From Cherax quadricarinatus (Eukaryota > Arthropoda > Malacostraca > Decapoda > Parastacidae): a stretch of DNA of 64,000 nt. Shown here piece by piece: positions 32,450 to 46,185 of this stretch (the first letter of the stretch is position 1; each line of letters starts with the position of its first letter). A program made the position numbers and the translations under genes. Location: assembly GCF_038502225.1 (NCBI RefSeq), contig NC_091293.1, positions 5,625,216 to 5,689,215 on the forward strand, written 5' to 3'. Under the pieces are notes generated by a model. The model did no database searches. It saw nothing but the letters and a program-made list of their open reading frames with translations, and was not told where the DNA came from.

Positions 32450-32870
32450 TGAATAAGACACAGCTACGTATTTTTATTATGAAAATGTCTCGCCTTCTCT
32501 GCAGACTTCTGAGTCGAATATAGAGTTGATAAGTGGAGACAGTTATCAAGACAGATGATGATCCATTGGCCCTTTGATCCTCCTGGATACATACATCCAA
32601 AACGCCTTCATTGAAAATCAGTCATCATTGCAGTCTATTTCGGTCTCGAAAAAAGCTTTAGACACTACATTACAGCAGCAATGGAGAGGTAAAAATAAGG
32701 TGGTCAGTCCCTTATTATTGAAGTACTTGTTTTTAGGTGGTCAGTCCCTCATTACTGAAGTACTTGTTTTGAGGTGGTCAGTCCCTCATTCTAGAAGTAG
32801 TTGTTTGAAGACCGGACAAAGTCGGACCAAAACATCGTCATAAGTCTCATTCTCCTATGTGCGGGTTATT
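32450..32870. mobile_element. Degenerate inverted pair of related non-coding elements
   Basis: The left end (minus strand) reads a decayed core, GACTCAGAAG...GGCGAGACATTTTC, followed by AATAAAAATAC. The right end (plus) reads GAAGACCGGACAAAGTCGGACCAAAACATC with a GGAC/GTCC-type stem. GTCAGTCCCTCATT is repeated three times in the middle. No target duplication was found. It looks like an older member of the same element group. The surrounding stretches 31980-32450 and 32870-33650 hold no recognisable feature. Confidence 0.4.
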
Positions 32871-33654
32871 TATCTATTGTTCCAGTCACTATATTGTGAC
32901 TTTTTATTCTCATTATACAAGTAATGAGATGAGTCGATGAGAACATCTCTCCTCACTTCTGTGAATCTCACTCACGCTCACTTAACTCGTATCTTTAGTG
33001 AGAATCAAAAATATGGGGTAAGTGAATATTATATTTCGCTCGATTGCAGTTTATTGTTAATTATTACAACAATATTCTTGGTCAAAGAGAAAACGATCTG
33101 ATGCTGAGATAACTGGGAATGATACAAGATTACTGAGACGGGAATACAATTAGTCGACGAAACTGAATATATAAGCGTACAGAATAGAGTCCTTAGATCC
33201 CTGGTAGAGGACGAATCAGGCTTCTAGACACAGGTTCCGGGACCTCACCACGTCCTCTCACAGTGCCCTCTAGCTCTGCAGCCGGAGGGATCCTTCCCTA
33301 AAGTCCTCTCTTAGCTACTTCCCTTGAGCTCATAAAGGTCTCCACGCACGCCCCATAACTTCTAATTAGAGGTCAGCTCCCATGAGAAACTTCATCACGG
33401 GGTGTGGAGCTTCCTGAGTGTGAGGATTGCAAGCTAACATTCCTGTCTTCACCAACTGGTTAGAAGCGCAAGACCCAGCCAGAGTTGATCTCCCTTGAGG
33501 TAATAAAGGCCTCCAGTGGGAATATTTTTCCTCACAATCCCTATAAAGAATCATGGTGTGATGGATTAGCAGATAGAAAATAGACACCTGGTCTTAAATC
33601 TGTTCTTTTGTTTCTCACAGACATGATATTGTAGTAGTAGTTTCAAGATATCAC

Positions 33655-33880
33655 ATGCTAGATAACCTTTAATGTTATTGATCACCTTTATACAGCCTTT
33701 ACATTTTCTGGATAACCTTCATTTATCCTGGATTAAATGACCATATCCTCGATAACTTTAATTACTTAAAATATACTGGATAAATTTTACATACCCTCGA
33801 TAACCTTAGCATATACTGGACAACTTTCACATTTCCTGCATAACCTTCACATATCCTGGATAATCTTAACGTATAGATTA
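33655..33880. repeat. Degenerate minisatellite (TCCTGGATAACCTT type)
   Basis: About nine loosely spaced copies of TCCTGGATAACCTTCACATA, every 24-30 bases, in the second intron. Confidence 0.55.
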
Positions 33881-33926
33881 CTTAGTGGCAGACATATTCA
33901 CAAGTTGCTGCAATAGTCAAGCACCG

Positions 33927-34048
<122 letters not shown>

Positions 34049-34263
34049 TGTTAGGAAGTATTTCTTCAGCCACAGAGTAGTCAGGAAGTGGAAGAGTTTG
34101 GGAAGCGATGTAGTGGAGGCAGGATCTATACATGGCTTTAAGCAGAGGTATGATGAAGCTCAGGGATCAGGGAGAGTGACCTAGTAGCGACCTGTGAAGA
34201 GGCGGGGCCATGAGCTTGAACTCGACCCCTGCAACCTCAACTAGGTGAGTACAACTAGGTGAG
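34049..34263 (+). pseudogene. LINE group 4 3' end, copy 1
   Basis: Starts within the last 40 codons (VRKYFFSHRVVRKWKSLGSD) and runs to the stop and a 3' end of repeated AACTAGGTGAGTAC, which flows into (AC)n. Heavily 5' truncated; the 5' end joins the preceding (CA)n directly. Confidence 0.8.
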
Positions 34264-34296
<33 letters not shown>

Positions 34297-34323
34297 ACAA
34301 ACACACACACACACACACACACA

Positions 34324-34979
34324 CACCAGGCACATCTCCTGAAGCGCACATCAACCAAATAACTGCTGCAGCATATGGGCGCCTAGCAAACCTCAGAACA
34401 GCATTCCGACATCTTAATAAGGAATCGTTCAGGACCCTGTACACCGTATACGTTAGGCCCATATTGGAGTATGCGGCACCAGTTTGGAACCCACACCTAG
34501 CCAAGCACGTAAAGAAACTAGAGAAAGTGCAAAGGTTTGCAACAAGACTAGTCCCAGAGCTAAGAGGTATGTCCTACGAGGAGAGGTTAAGGGAAATCAA
34601 CCTGACGACACTGGAGGACAGGAGAGATAGGGGGGACATGATAACGACATACAAAATACTGAGAGGAATTGACAAGGTGGACAAAAACAGGATGTTCCAG
34701 AGATTGGACACAGTAACAAGGGGACACAGTTGGAAGCTAAAGACACAGATGAATCACAGGGATGTTAGGAAGTATTTCTTCAGCCACAGAGTAGTCAGTA
34801 AGTGGAATAGTTTGGGAAGCGATGTAGTGGAGGCAGGATCCATACATAGCTTTAAGCAGAGGTACGATAAAGCTCACGGCTCAGGGAGAGTGACCTAGTA
34901 GCGATCAGTGAAGAGGCGGGGCCAGGAGCTCGGACTCGACCCCCGCAACCTCAACTAGGTGAGTACAACAACTAGGTGA
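34324..34979 (+). pseudogene. LINE group 4 3' half, copy 2
   Basis: Begins directly after (CA)n at CACCAGGCACATCTCC, the sequence found at 36101 in copy 3. It encodes the thumb and C-terminus (YVRPILEYAAPVWNPHLAKH, EKVQRFATRLVPELRGMSYE, RKYFFSHRVVSKWNSLG) to the stop at 34898. About 99 percent like copy 3, so the insertions are recent. 5' truncated; the frame it retains is intact. Confidence 0.85.
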
Positions 34980-36764
<1,785 letters not shown>

Positions 36765-37349
36765 CTCATACACATACCTACGGATAGCGTTCCGATACCT
36801 CAGTAAGGATTCGTTCAAGACTCTGTATACCATTTACGTCAGGCCCATACTGGAGTATGCAACACCAGTTTGGAATCCACACCTGGTCAAGTACGTCAAG
36901 AAATTAGAGAAAGTGCAAAGGTTTGCAACAAAACTAGTCCCAGAGCTATGGGGATTGTCCTACGAAGAAAGGTTGAGGGAAATCGGCCTGACGACACTGG
37001 AGGACAGGAGGGTCAGGGGAGACATGATAACGACATATAAAATACTGCGCGGAATAGACAAGGTGGACAAAGACGGGATGTTCCAGAGATGGGACAGACA
37101 CAAGAGGTCACAATTGGAAGTTCAAGACTCAGATAAATCAAAGGGATGTTAAGAAGTATTTCTTCAGTCATAGAGTAGTCAGGCCGTGGAATAGCCTAGA
37201 AAGTGACGTAGTGGAGGCGGGAACCATACATAGTTTTAAGGCGAGGTATGATAAAGCTCATGGGGCAGGGAGAGAGAGGACCTAGTAGCAATCACTGAAG
37301 AGGCGGGGCCAGGAGCTATGAATCGACCTCTGCAACCACAAATAGGTGA
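36765..37349 (+). pseudogene. LINE group 4 C-terminal fragment, diverged copy 4
   Basis: A more diverged copy (about 88 percent) starting at the AFRYLSKDSFKTLYTIYVRP-like region and ending with a shortened 3' end (AAATAGGTGAGCAC) that leads into (CA)n at 37350. One frameshift near 37100. Confidence 0.75.
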
Positions 37350-37482
<133 letters not shown>

Positions 37483-37789
37483 AAATTTTCTAACTGATAT
37501 CTTGTTAGTCATTTAATAAAGTCTGGTGAAGGCTCGATCATCCGTCCACTAATGACGTGACCCTCACTTGTACTACTTGTTTTCTAACTCCAGCTCGCTT
37601 GAACGAAATCTATATGAAGTTCCTGTAGCTGAAGAACCCTTGCTGGAATGTTTGGTGGTATCCTCACTGCCCTACTGAAGTCTCCCGGCTTGGGCTGACA
37701 CAAAAGTGTCAGTCTAAGCTCAAATTAGGCTGACACTGCTGAAGTCTCTCAGTTCGGGCTACCAGATTTCAATGCCCTATATGACAAAG

Positions 37790-37930
37790 GAAAACATAGG
37801 TCTTGTTCCCATTGCAACTTGTGCGGCAACGTTTTGCTCTTCAGGAGCTTTATCAAGCCGGCTTGATAAAGGTCCTGGAGAGCGAAAAGTTGTCTCAATA
37901 AACTGTCACATTAGTTGCATTTGTGTCCTT
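37790..37930. mobile_element. Short inverted pair of hammerhead-like motifs
   Basis: Two arms meet at CAAGCCGGCTTG (about 37855). Each arm outward reads GGCUUGAUAAAG, a short stem (left GCUC/GAGC), then GAAAAG or AAAACG, and the right arm continues to CAATAAAC. UUGAUAA replaces CUGAUGA as at 13568, so it is likely non-catalytic. 37480-37790 and 37930-38110 are otherwise plain intron. Confidence 0.4.
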
Positions 37931-38110
37931 TTACTTAACATATTGTAGGTGATTCTACCAATATTAATACAACATCCTTTGAGTTGGAATATGTTCCACT
38001 GTGTGACTATTATATAGAATCGGGTAACAGTGCATTTATGATGTATCCAGTTTTGTTTAATAGAAAAAAAGCACCTGGCTTAAGCTGATGTCCATCACCT
38101 CGTGTTTCAG

Positions 38111-38263
38111 TCAATGAGCTGAGTGGGGAGACGACATCTTCAGCAAGCGTGACACTGCGGGGCCTGCGCCCCTACACTAACTACTCCCTGCAAGTGGTGG
38201 GCTTCACCAGGGTAGGTGAAGGACCCGCAAGTGATCCTGTCTACTGTACTACAGAGGAAGATG
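38111..38263 (+). CDS. Dscam: Dscam exon: second half of FN3-3
   Basis: Reads VNELSGETTSSASVTLRGLR, then PYTNYSLQVVGFTRVGEGPA, the FN3 F-G strands, ending TTEEDG. The acceptor is GTGTTTCAG (38110) and the donor G|GTGAGT (38264), both phase 1. With 30132-30272 it completes one domain of about 98 residues. The exon is followed by an 836-base intron containing a GGTAAT/GGTGGC-rich degenerate repeat at 38640-38730. Confidence 0.92.
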
Positions 38264-39099
38264 GTGAGTACTCGACCCTGTCTGAGCACACGACCCTACC
38301 CGAACACCCATCCAAACCCGACTGCCTTACTGTGTACCCCAACCTAATGTGTGTCTATGGCATCGTATAAATAGGCCTAACTTTAATTCATTTACGTACG
38401 TGAGGCCTTAGCAATGAACCCAAATTTGTTCTAGTCGGTAGTAAAAGGTGTGAGTGCTGTCACTAGATTTGTACGTGGACTAATTAGGAGCTGAGTAGAC
38501 ATGGCCAGCATGTAGAGTGGCCAGGAGGTGAGAGTAGACACCGTCAGTTTGTAGATACGAGAATGGAAAGATGCAGTGAGACAAGAGGATAAATAATGAA
38601 TGAGTGTTAGTAGGAACTAAGAGGAGAGTAATGATAATGTTATCGATGGCGGTGGCAACTATGGTGATAGTGACGGTGGCAGTGATTGTGGTAGTGATGG
38701 GATGGTAGTAATGGTGGTAATGGGGTAGTTGTAGTGGGTAAGGTTTGTCAGGAAACAGGACAAGTGTTTCCTGACGCGGGTCTTAGTCAGATGATGACCC
38801 GCCGTTGGAGGTTTTGGACATTTGACTGAGGCGTTCCGCTGGTTTACCGGTCCTCCCCTTTAAATATTATGGTCAGTTATAACCATTATTAATTATTAAT
38901 TTGTGGTGGTGATAGCAATTTTGCTCTTAATTGATATAGTGGTAATGACGGAGGAAAATAGTAGTAGCAATAGCAATTATTAATTAATAACAAAACAAAC
39001 AGCAATAACGGTATTATGACAAATATCATGAAAATAATCTTCACAATAACACTAGCAGTATCATTGCCTAATTATTGCTTGCTGGTGCCTGCCACACAG

Positions 39100-39233
39100 T
39101 GCCAGGGCCACCAGCAGGGGTGAAGGCAGCACTCTCGCGACCAGAGAGGGTGGTCGTCTCCTGGCTTCCACCTACCAACAGCAACGGTCGTCTGCTCACC
39201 TATACCATAACTATCAGGGGTAGGGAAGTCAAG
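39100..39233 (+). CDS. Dscam: Dscam exon: first half of FN3-4
   Basis: VPGPPAGVKAALSRPERVVV followed by SWLPPTNSNGRLLTYTITIR: strands A to C of an FN3 domain with the conserved Trp and the NGxLxxY pattern. The acceptor is CCACACAG (39099), entering in phase 1; the donor AAG|GTGAGT (39234) leaves in phase 0. The matching acceptor at 41487 is also phase 0. Confidence 0.92.
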
Positions 39234-39379
39234 GTGAGTCCCCTCCTTACCACACCATTGGCATATATTACTATATATGTGAAGGCTAAACCCGTATGGG
39301 TCAACGCAAGGAGTGGTGGGGGCTCGACCCTCTTTCTTCTAATGGCTCCTAGTAGTTATATTCCTGATCTGTAGACGGT

Positions 39380-40690
39380 AAGTTTTAAGTTATTTCATGA
39401 TGAAGAAAGTGTTTGTCTGTCATTTGAACTCAGAGTTGCTCTAAAAGGCTTTTTAACAATTGTTAATCTTATCCTGTCTCTGAACAAGATTATAACTTCC
39501 CTACCGACTGCTGACCAGAAGACCTCAATCGAAGAACAAAACTCTAGGGCATCGATTGAAAACATCACCAGGATCCCAAACACTTCTCCCATGGTCAAAG
39601 TCACCTTCTCAGACATCGAAATGGCTACTAGAGCACCGTCAGATGGCCTAGCCATCTCATACTACCACATCCATCCATGGCAAATACAATCAGAACGTTT
39701 CGCCCACGTCTCTCCCTGCTGGAACTATTATTCAAACCTTCATCCAACGACCAACTACCCCATAAGAAATTCTGTTCCAACTGCAGCAAAGAGGAACACG
39801 ATTTCAAGGCCTGTTCCATCACCAATGCCACTCCTACCTGCCTCAACTGCAAGGGCACTCGCAATACCCTTGCAACCAAACGCCCTCTAGGGAAGGAAGT
39901 ACTAAGAAACTCAAAGAAGAAGCTAAGAAGAGCAACCCAAAATCGCCAACTTTTGCTGCCATAACCAAACTACAGTCTGAGAAGTGTAGAGATGGCTGAC
40001 ACTCAACAGCCATCTCTACACAACTCCGAATTCTATCCACTCCCAGACTCTACTAAAATTCAGTACTGCATGATGTATGCACAAATGCACAACATGGCTA
40101 AACCAGGTTCCTTCAACATCATTATTAACGAACTCTTCCACATGAACAACATGCCAAAGTTCATTTTCCCAGATTCTCCATCTTCTACCGACATCATCAA
40201 GTTCACCAAAGGCTTAGCAAATGTCACTACACCTGGAATTCCATCTCAAGCTACAGCTCCACCACCGTCTGCCTCACAAAGGGACGTTATCCACTCAGAG
40301 ACCACGTGATCCACCAGTAACTACTAACACCACCGCTGTAGACCAGTCAGCGACTTCATCTGACCCACCATTGATCTCCACCGCCTCTACTGCTGAGGAC
40401 CAATCAGCAACCTCTCCTCAGTCGCACCTATCACATCATCCAACAGACCCGGAAGACCGTCCAACTTACGTCATATGGAATACTTTTACCTTCCACACAA
40501 CTGCTCAGCATAGTCCCGAGATGACCCCTGGAGAATTAATCACACACCTGGAGGAAAAGAAAGTCAAGTTCACCTGCCGACACGACGTCCCTCAAACGCT
40601 CTCTGAAATATTGGACATATTACATGAGGCTGTTGAAGATCCAGAGTATAATACTACAAGGTTGTCCTTGTAGTATCATCTCCAATGAAA
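39380..40690 (+). pseudogene. Jockey/I-type LINE ORF1 (gag-like) remnant
   Basis: Degenerate ORF1 with scrambled frames. VKVTFSDIEMATRAPSDGLA and the IHPWQIQSERFAHVSPC block precede zinc-knuckle sequence: a first knuckle CWNYYSNLHPTTNY with two cysteines changed to tyrosine, then CSNCSKEEHDFKAC (CX2CX4HX4C) and CLNCKG. Downstream frames (39992-40309 and 40221-40673) keep the C-terminal part (PLPDSTKIQYCMMYAQMHN). ORF2 is absent. Such ORF1 proteins bind the element RNA. Confidence 0.65.
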
Positions 40691-40839
40691 GATTCAAAAC
40701 ACTCGTTAATGAGTCAACTATTCCAACATAACTCCACTAAGCATCGCTTAACAGCCACTCAAATCTACAAATCATCACCAAACCACCCCCCTCTCCCCCA
40801 GCCTCCCTCGTCCATTTAACCACCAATCAACATCAAGAC

Positions 40840-41009
40840 TAGAAGCAGTACAGCCGGCCTTCAAACCCGCCTCTTTCCCTGCCTTCACAACGCCTCGCTG
40901 CTGGGTCTGGCCCTGGCTCTATTTCTACACTTCAAGACATTCCTTTTCACCGACTATTCTTCGCCTGTCCCCCACTTCCCTGGGTCTTACCTGTGAGTCT
41001 TCGTCGTCG

Positions 41010-41080
<71 letters not shown>
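40840..41080 (+). mobile_element. Jockey/I-type LINE 3' end plus (CT)n
   Basis: CTGGCTCTATTTCTAC and TATTCTTCGCCTGTCCCC match the 3' region of the LINE at 60540-60860 (CTGGCTCCATTTCTACGA; TATTCTTCGTCTGTCCCG). It ends in a (CT)n tract at 41018-41080. With the ORF1 remnant at 39380 it suggests one internally deleted element. The rest of the intron to 41487 shows only short GACCGAAAT-type repeats. Confidence 0.5.
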
Positions 41081-41084
<4 letters not shown>

Positions 41085-41487
41085 TTAATACGTGTTTTTT
41101 CTAAGAAATTTCTGGCTGAAAAGCATAAAAATTCTCCCCCTAACGCCCATTAACACAAAGGCAACTAGCGTAATAACCCCTTTCCATGAGCCCTTTCCCT
41201 AATCTCTCCCCCTTTCACTTCATCTTCTCATTCCCTCTTCCCATTTCCTCTTCCCCTCCGTACACAATTAACCAACACTAACACACACACGATATTTCCT
41301 CCTTGCAGAGGGTCAGACGAAAGGACACAAGTGCAAAGGGTATGTTTCGGTCCTGGAACCTTGCTTACTCTAACAGTCTAACTGATCCCAAGACCGATAA
41401 GTGTCCATGAAAGATGTGCTTGGTGTGTGCACTTGGGTTATTTCATCCATATTGCCGGCATCAATATAACCTTCTACGTTCTTTCAG

Positions 41488-41632
41488 AGGTTCGTTGTGA
41501 GAGCGCCGACCAGCAAACACGAAGTGAGTGTTGGCAGAGACGCAGGCACAGTGCAGGTGGTAGTGTCAGCCAGCACCAGGATAGGTGAAGGACCCACCTC
41601 GTCACCTGTTGTCATCAACCCGGCTGGCACAG
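41488..41632 (+). CDS. Dscam: Dscam exon: second half of FN3-4
   Basis: RFVVRAPTSKHEVSVGRDAG, then TVQVVVSASTRIGEGPTSSP with the Dscam-typical STRIGEG loop between strands F and G, and a PAGT exit. The acceptor is TTTCAG (41487, phase 0) and the donor ACAG|GTAGGC (41633, phase 1). It completes FN3-4 and leads to the Ig domain, the order found only in Dscam-type receptors (four FN3, one Ig, two FN3). Confidence 0.9.
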
Positions 41633-41954
41633 GTAGGCACGATGCTCCTGGCTTGTAGCAGCTTGGAGCACAAAATAAGAATTCTAGTCACATCTAGATC
41701 ACAAACTAGACATTTCGGTCCGCCCTGAGTTGTTATCGGGTTCATTGCTGACCGAAATGTTCATTGGTTTCCATTTCCATTTTGTAGACACGTTATGAAT
41801 TGTTCAACCCAATCTATACTTTCTATTTTTTCAACTCTTTACCGTGAATGAGTATATGAGAAGGTTTTACAAGCCTCTGTCATATCCATAACACCCTTGT
41901 GGATGTTGTAACTCGCCCTCGTTCACATTTTCCTGGTCTCCTCCCGTATCACAG

Positions 41955-42099
41955 TGGCAGCGAGGGTGGTATCCTGGGGCGGGGTGACTGCTGTACACTG
42001 GGAGGAGGACCTCAGCCTGCGATGTGAGGCAGTAGGGGAGCCACCGCCCTCCCGTTCCTGGTACAGGGACAACACCCTTATCAACGATGCCTCTCACAG
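41955..42099 (+). CDS. Dscam: Dscam exon: first half of Ig10
   Basis: VAARVVSWGGVTAVHWEEDL, then LRCEAVGEPPPSRSWYRDNT: the B-strand cysteine and the C-strand Trp of an I-set Ig domain. The acceptor is GTATCACAG (41954, phase 1) and the donor CACAG|GTAACC (42100, phase 2). VPARIVSF-like entry and an Ig directly after FN3-4 identify Ig10 of Dscam. Confidence 0.92.
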
Positions 42100-42167
42100 G
42101 TAACCACTAGGTTGTGTGTGTTCGTTGCTGAAGTAAGGTTCGGGGATGCTATCTAGTCAACGTTTAG

Positions 42168-42392
42168 CGCTGTATAATCCTCCGGGTTTAGCGCGTCCCC
42201 TTGATTATAATAATAATAATAATAGTCAACGTTTAAGCCCGAAGGACGCATTTCTTTACAACATTTACTAAATTCACGATTCACTAAGACATGGCAGCGC
42301 TGCATGACCAGTATGGTTTAGCGCTTAGTTTTCATTGTAATAACAACATTAACAATAACAACAACAAAAACAACAACAACAATAATACTAAT

Positions 42393-42423
<31 letters not shown>

Positions 42424-42425
42424 GC
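42168..42425 (+). mobile_element. AAT-tailed SINE fragments and (AAT/AAC)n
   Basis: TATAATCCTCCGGGTTTAGC followed by CTTGATTATAATAATAAT (42170-42225) is the 3' end of the SINE seen at 42702. A second TGGTTTAGCGCTTAGTTTTC end at 42312 is followed by (AAC/AAT)n (42345-42425). Confidence 0.6.
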
Positions 42426-42701
42426 AAAGGCATGTCTTTTTCTCCTTATATAGACGTCTCGCCCTGGTTAAGTGGAACTCTGAGCTCTGTTAGCAAAATG
42501 GCGAAGCTTTTTTCTTTTTTTATCTCATATTAGAGAGTATATGTGCTATAATTGGGAATTCGAAATACACTAGAGAAAATATGTAATGTACTGTTCATAT
42601 GGTTTGCCATATTAATGTTTGCAATCGTGTGTCCTGTGATCCTACTAGCGATGGAATGTCTTGCATTTGTGGTTTCAGGTTTCATAGTTTTCTTCTGCTA
42701 T

Positions 42702-42895
42702 GATAGTGGTTCCCCTCAAGGGAGGTTCCTTGATGCTGATGAGGGGCTCTTGATCCAGGGAATTGGATCTGTGCTCCAGTTCCCTGAACTGAGCCTGAAT
42801 GCCTTCTATAACCACGCCATCCATCCCACACAGGTGCCTCATAATCCCTACAGGTTTAGCGCTCCACATGATAATAATAATAATAATAATATATT
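42702..42895 (+). mobile_element. AAT-tailed SINE
   Basis: CCCCTCAAGGGAGGTTCCTT through GGGCTCTTGATCCAGGGAAT and CCTGAATGCCTTCTATAACC to GGTTTAGCGCTCCACATGAT and an (AAT)n tail. Fragments with the same 3' end occur at 30340, 42168 and 42312. No coding capacity; no clear pol III boxes in this copy. I recall similar repeats from decapod genomes, which supports the host assignment. Confidence 0.65.
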
Positions 42896-42974
42896 GTTGA
42901 TTAGGTTCTATATAACTTCACTCTTGACAGTTTACCTCCCGTTAATTCAGGTCAGAAAATTACTTAGTTACTAC

Positions 42975-43175
42975 ATAATCTCTCAGTCTACAGCAGGACT
43001 CGAACCTGCATCGGGTTATACAGTACCTTATCCACAACTCCAGCCTTCAGTCTGGCGTTGGAGTCCGGTGTCCGGTGTGTGTACATCAAAGTACTCTGTG
43101 TACTTTGATGTACTCTGTGTACTCTGATTCCGAGTTTGCAGGTTTGAATCCTGTTGTGGACTGAGAAATAATGTT
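42975..43175. repeat. Inverted tRNA-like segments with a GTGTACT repeat between
   Basis: GCAGGACTCGAACCTGC (about 42990-43010) is a minus-strand B box, and GCAGGTTTGAATCCTG (43137-43152) is the plus-strand partner. Between them CTCTGTGTACTTTGATGTA-like units repeat. Probably two tRNA-SINE heads in opposite orientation. 43200-43690 is AT-rich intron without features. Confidence 0.5.
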
Positions 43176-43776
43176 CGTAAATAATTTCGTCTGGTTGCGA
43201 TTCGTAACGCATTACTACATAAACATCCGTACCATAAAAACAGCAATTACTGGATATGAATGCAGTTTTTCGAAGCTTATAACAGTGTTCCAAAAATATT
43301 TACACTCTCGAACAAGACACAAGAAACGTTCACTCGCCAGTTAACGAAGACACACTAAACCAAAACACTGTAAAACAAAATGCAAAATATTTTAATTTAT
43401 TATTGATTTTTGATAAAAAATGTCTGCTAAACGGCTAAGGGAATTATATAAAAAATATTTTGTTTAGGTTTATAATATTATTAAGGTCAGTTTAATATTG
43501 CAGCATATGATTATCTTAATAAATTAACAAACAGCAGACACGCAGCCTAAAATTATGAATCATTCTTTTGATAAGTTGCTTTAAAATATTGTAATTTTTA
43601 AAACTGGAAATAAAGTACACTTGTGCAGTATAAACACTGAGGGACTCGCTCTTCTCTGTGTACACCTACTGAGACACTTTTGGGTGTAAATACATGCATT
43701 TCATTCACGGATGTGTATACTGCTTTGAGTGTGATCTGCCAGAGAAGCTTGACGTAGGGTATCCATCTCCTTGCAG

Positions 43777-43907
43777 GCGGGTATCCAGTTACCCCGACGG
43801 GACGCTGGTGCTGAGGGATGTCCAGAGGAAGGACTCAGGCAACTACACTTGCAGAGTGGCCAACACTTACGGTGACGACCATATAACCTACGTCCTCACA
43901 GTCCAGG
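43777..43907 (+). CDS. Dscam: Dscam exon: second half of Ig10
   Basis: RVSSYPDGTLVLRDVQRKDS followed by GNYTCRVANTYGDDHITYVL: the DxGxYxC motif of an Ig F strand with the second cysteine and the conserved Tyr. The acceptor is CTCCTTGCAG (43776), receiving a phase-2 join that makes an arginine; the first donor is GTCCAGG|GTATGT (43908, phase 1). The frame stays open beyond the donor through a 21-base tandem repeat that recreates in-frame donors at 43926, 43947, 43968, 43989 and 44010. Longer exon forms are therefore possible. Confidence 0.92.
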
Positions 43908-44012
43908 GTATGTGGTCTCTCCAAGGTATGTTGATCTTCCTCCAGGGTATGTTGTACTTCCTCCAGGGTATGTTGCTCTTCCTCCAGGGTATGTTACCCC
44001 TCCTCCAGGGTA
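43907..44012 (+). repeat. 21-bp tandem repeat duplicating the 5' splice site
   Basis: Five repeats of GGTATGTTGNNCTTCCTCCA-type sequence follow the Ig10 exon. Each contains both CCTCCAG (acceptor-like) and GG|GTATGT (donor-like). Steps are 18, 21, 21, 21 and 21 bases, all multiples of three, and no stop occurs, so use of any donor keeps the frame and adds QGMLxFL heptads between Ig10 and FN3-5. Confidence 0.85.
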
Positions 44013-44367
44013 TTACGGCGGGTGTTCATCACACTAAGATTATATTGGTCACGCCACTTTGTTGTAAGGTGACATGACACACTCATTAGCTGATTGTTGA
44101 ATCAGATGACAAACGAATCAGGTGAAGTGCAGGCCAACTGACAGATGAATCAACCGATATGCAAACCAGCTGAGAGCCGAATCAGCTGTGACAGACGAAT
44201 CAGTTGATACGCAGACCAGCTGGCTGACAAACGAGTCAGCTGACAGACAGGCCGGGTGACAGAGACAAATCGCTGCCAAGGAGCTCTTACGATGTTTACC
44301 TTCTTAATTGCTGGATCTGAGGAGCAGGACTCCCATGGGTACATTAAGTAATCTTTCCGAAATGGAT

Positions 44368-45354
<987 letters not shown>

Positions 45355-45587
45355 TCCCGCCGTTCCCTCCACACATCCACGTGACGCGGACAGGAGCCAC
45401 TACGCTGACAGTAGCGTGGCGGACGGGTGACGACGGGGGAGCACCGCTGCTGGGACTCACCGTCTCCTACAAGAAGGACTACGGTGAGTGGCAGGAGGAG
45501 ACTGTACCTCCTACGCAGACTTCCCACGAGCTACGAGGACTCTCCTGCGGCAACCACTACGACCTCTACGTCACGGCTTACAACAAG
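45355..45587 (+). CDS. Dscam: Dscam exon: FN3-5
   Basis: VPPFPPHIHVTRTGATTLTV, WRTGDDGGAPLLGLTVSYKK and LRGLSCGNHYDLYVTAYNK: almost a whole FN3 domain in one exon. The GGAPLLGxxxxYK and LxCGxxYxLYxTAxNKxG patterns are diagnostic of Dscam FN3-5, including its extra cysteine. The acceptor is TCTCGCAG (45354, phase 1) and the donor AACAAG|GTGGGT (45588, phase 0). Confidence 0.95.
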
Positions 45588-45989
45588 GTGGGTGACTACT
45601 CCCTCTTTGAGTTCCTGGGGGTCGCATTATACATCTCTGGGTTCCAGGATTTTACTCGAAGTTTAGGGACGTGTTCAAAGTTCTAGGATAACGTGTAGAG
45701 CTCTAGACATTTAAATAGTTATCCATGACTTCATTTAGCGTTTCAAGACGTTTACAAGAGGTTTACAAGGCAGCTACAAGATGTTTACTTATTTTAAAAT
45801 GCGTTTAATCAGAGTTTCAGGATATTATTTACAATTCCACCATATAATAACTAGACTTTAAAGACATTATTTAGGATTGCATGTCTGTTCGAAATGCTCA
45901 GGCACACTATTGGCTTCTTTGTGCTTAACAATAGTTTATAATATGTAAATCACACATTGTAAACTCTGCAAAGAAATAAAAAATTTGAG

Positions 45990-46185
45990 TACGAATTATT
46001 TATGATTCTGTGACTTTATATAGAACTGAATGATTTTATTTAGCATTCTATGATTTTGTTTAGGATTCTATTACTTTATTTAGAATTTAATGATTTTATT
46101 TTGGATTTTGGATTTCATGATTTTGTTTAAGCATCCGTGACATTATATAGGGTTCTATAACTTTTTTTAGGGTTTCATCGTTTTT
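45990..46185. repeat. AT-rich degenerate minisatellite (GATTTTATTTAGGATTCTAT)
   Basis: About nine approximate copies of a 20-22 base unit. Traces extend back to about 45690. 46190-46830 shows no recognisable feature. Confidence 0.6.
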
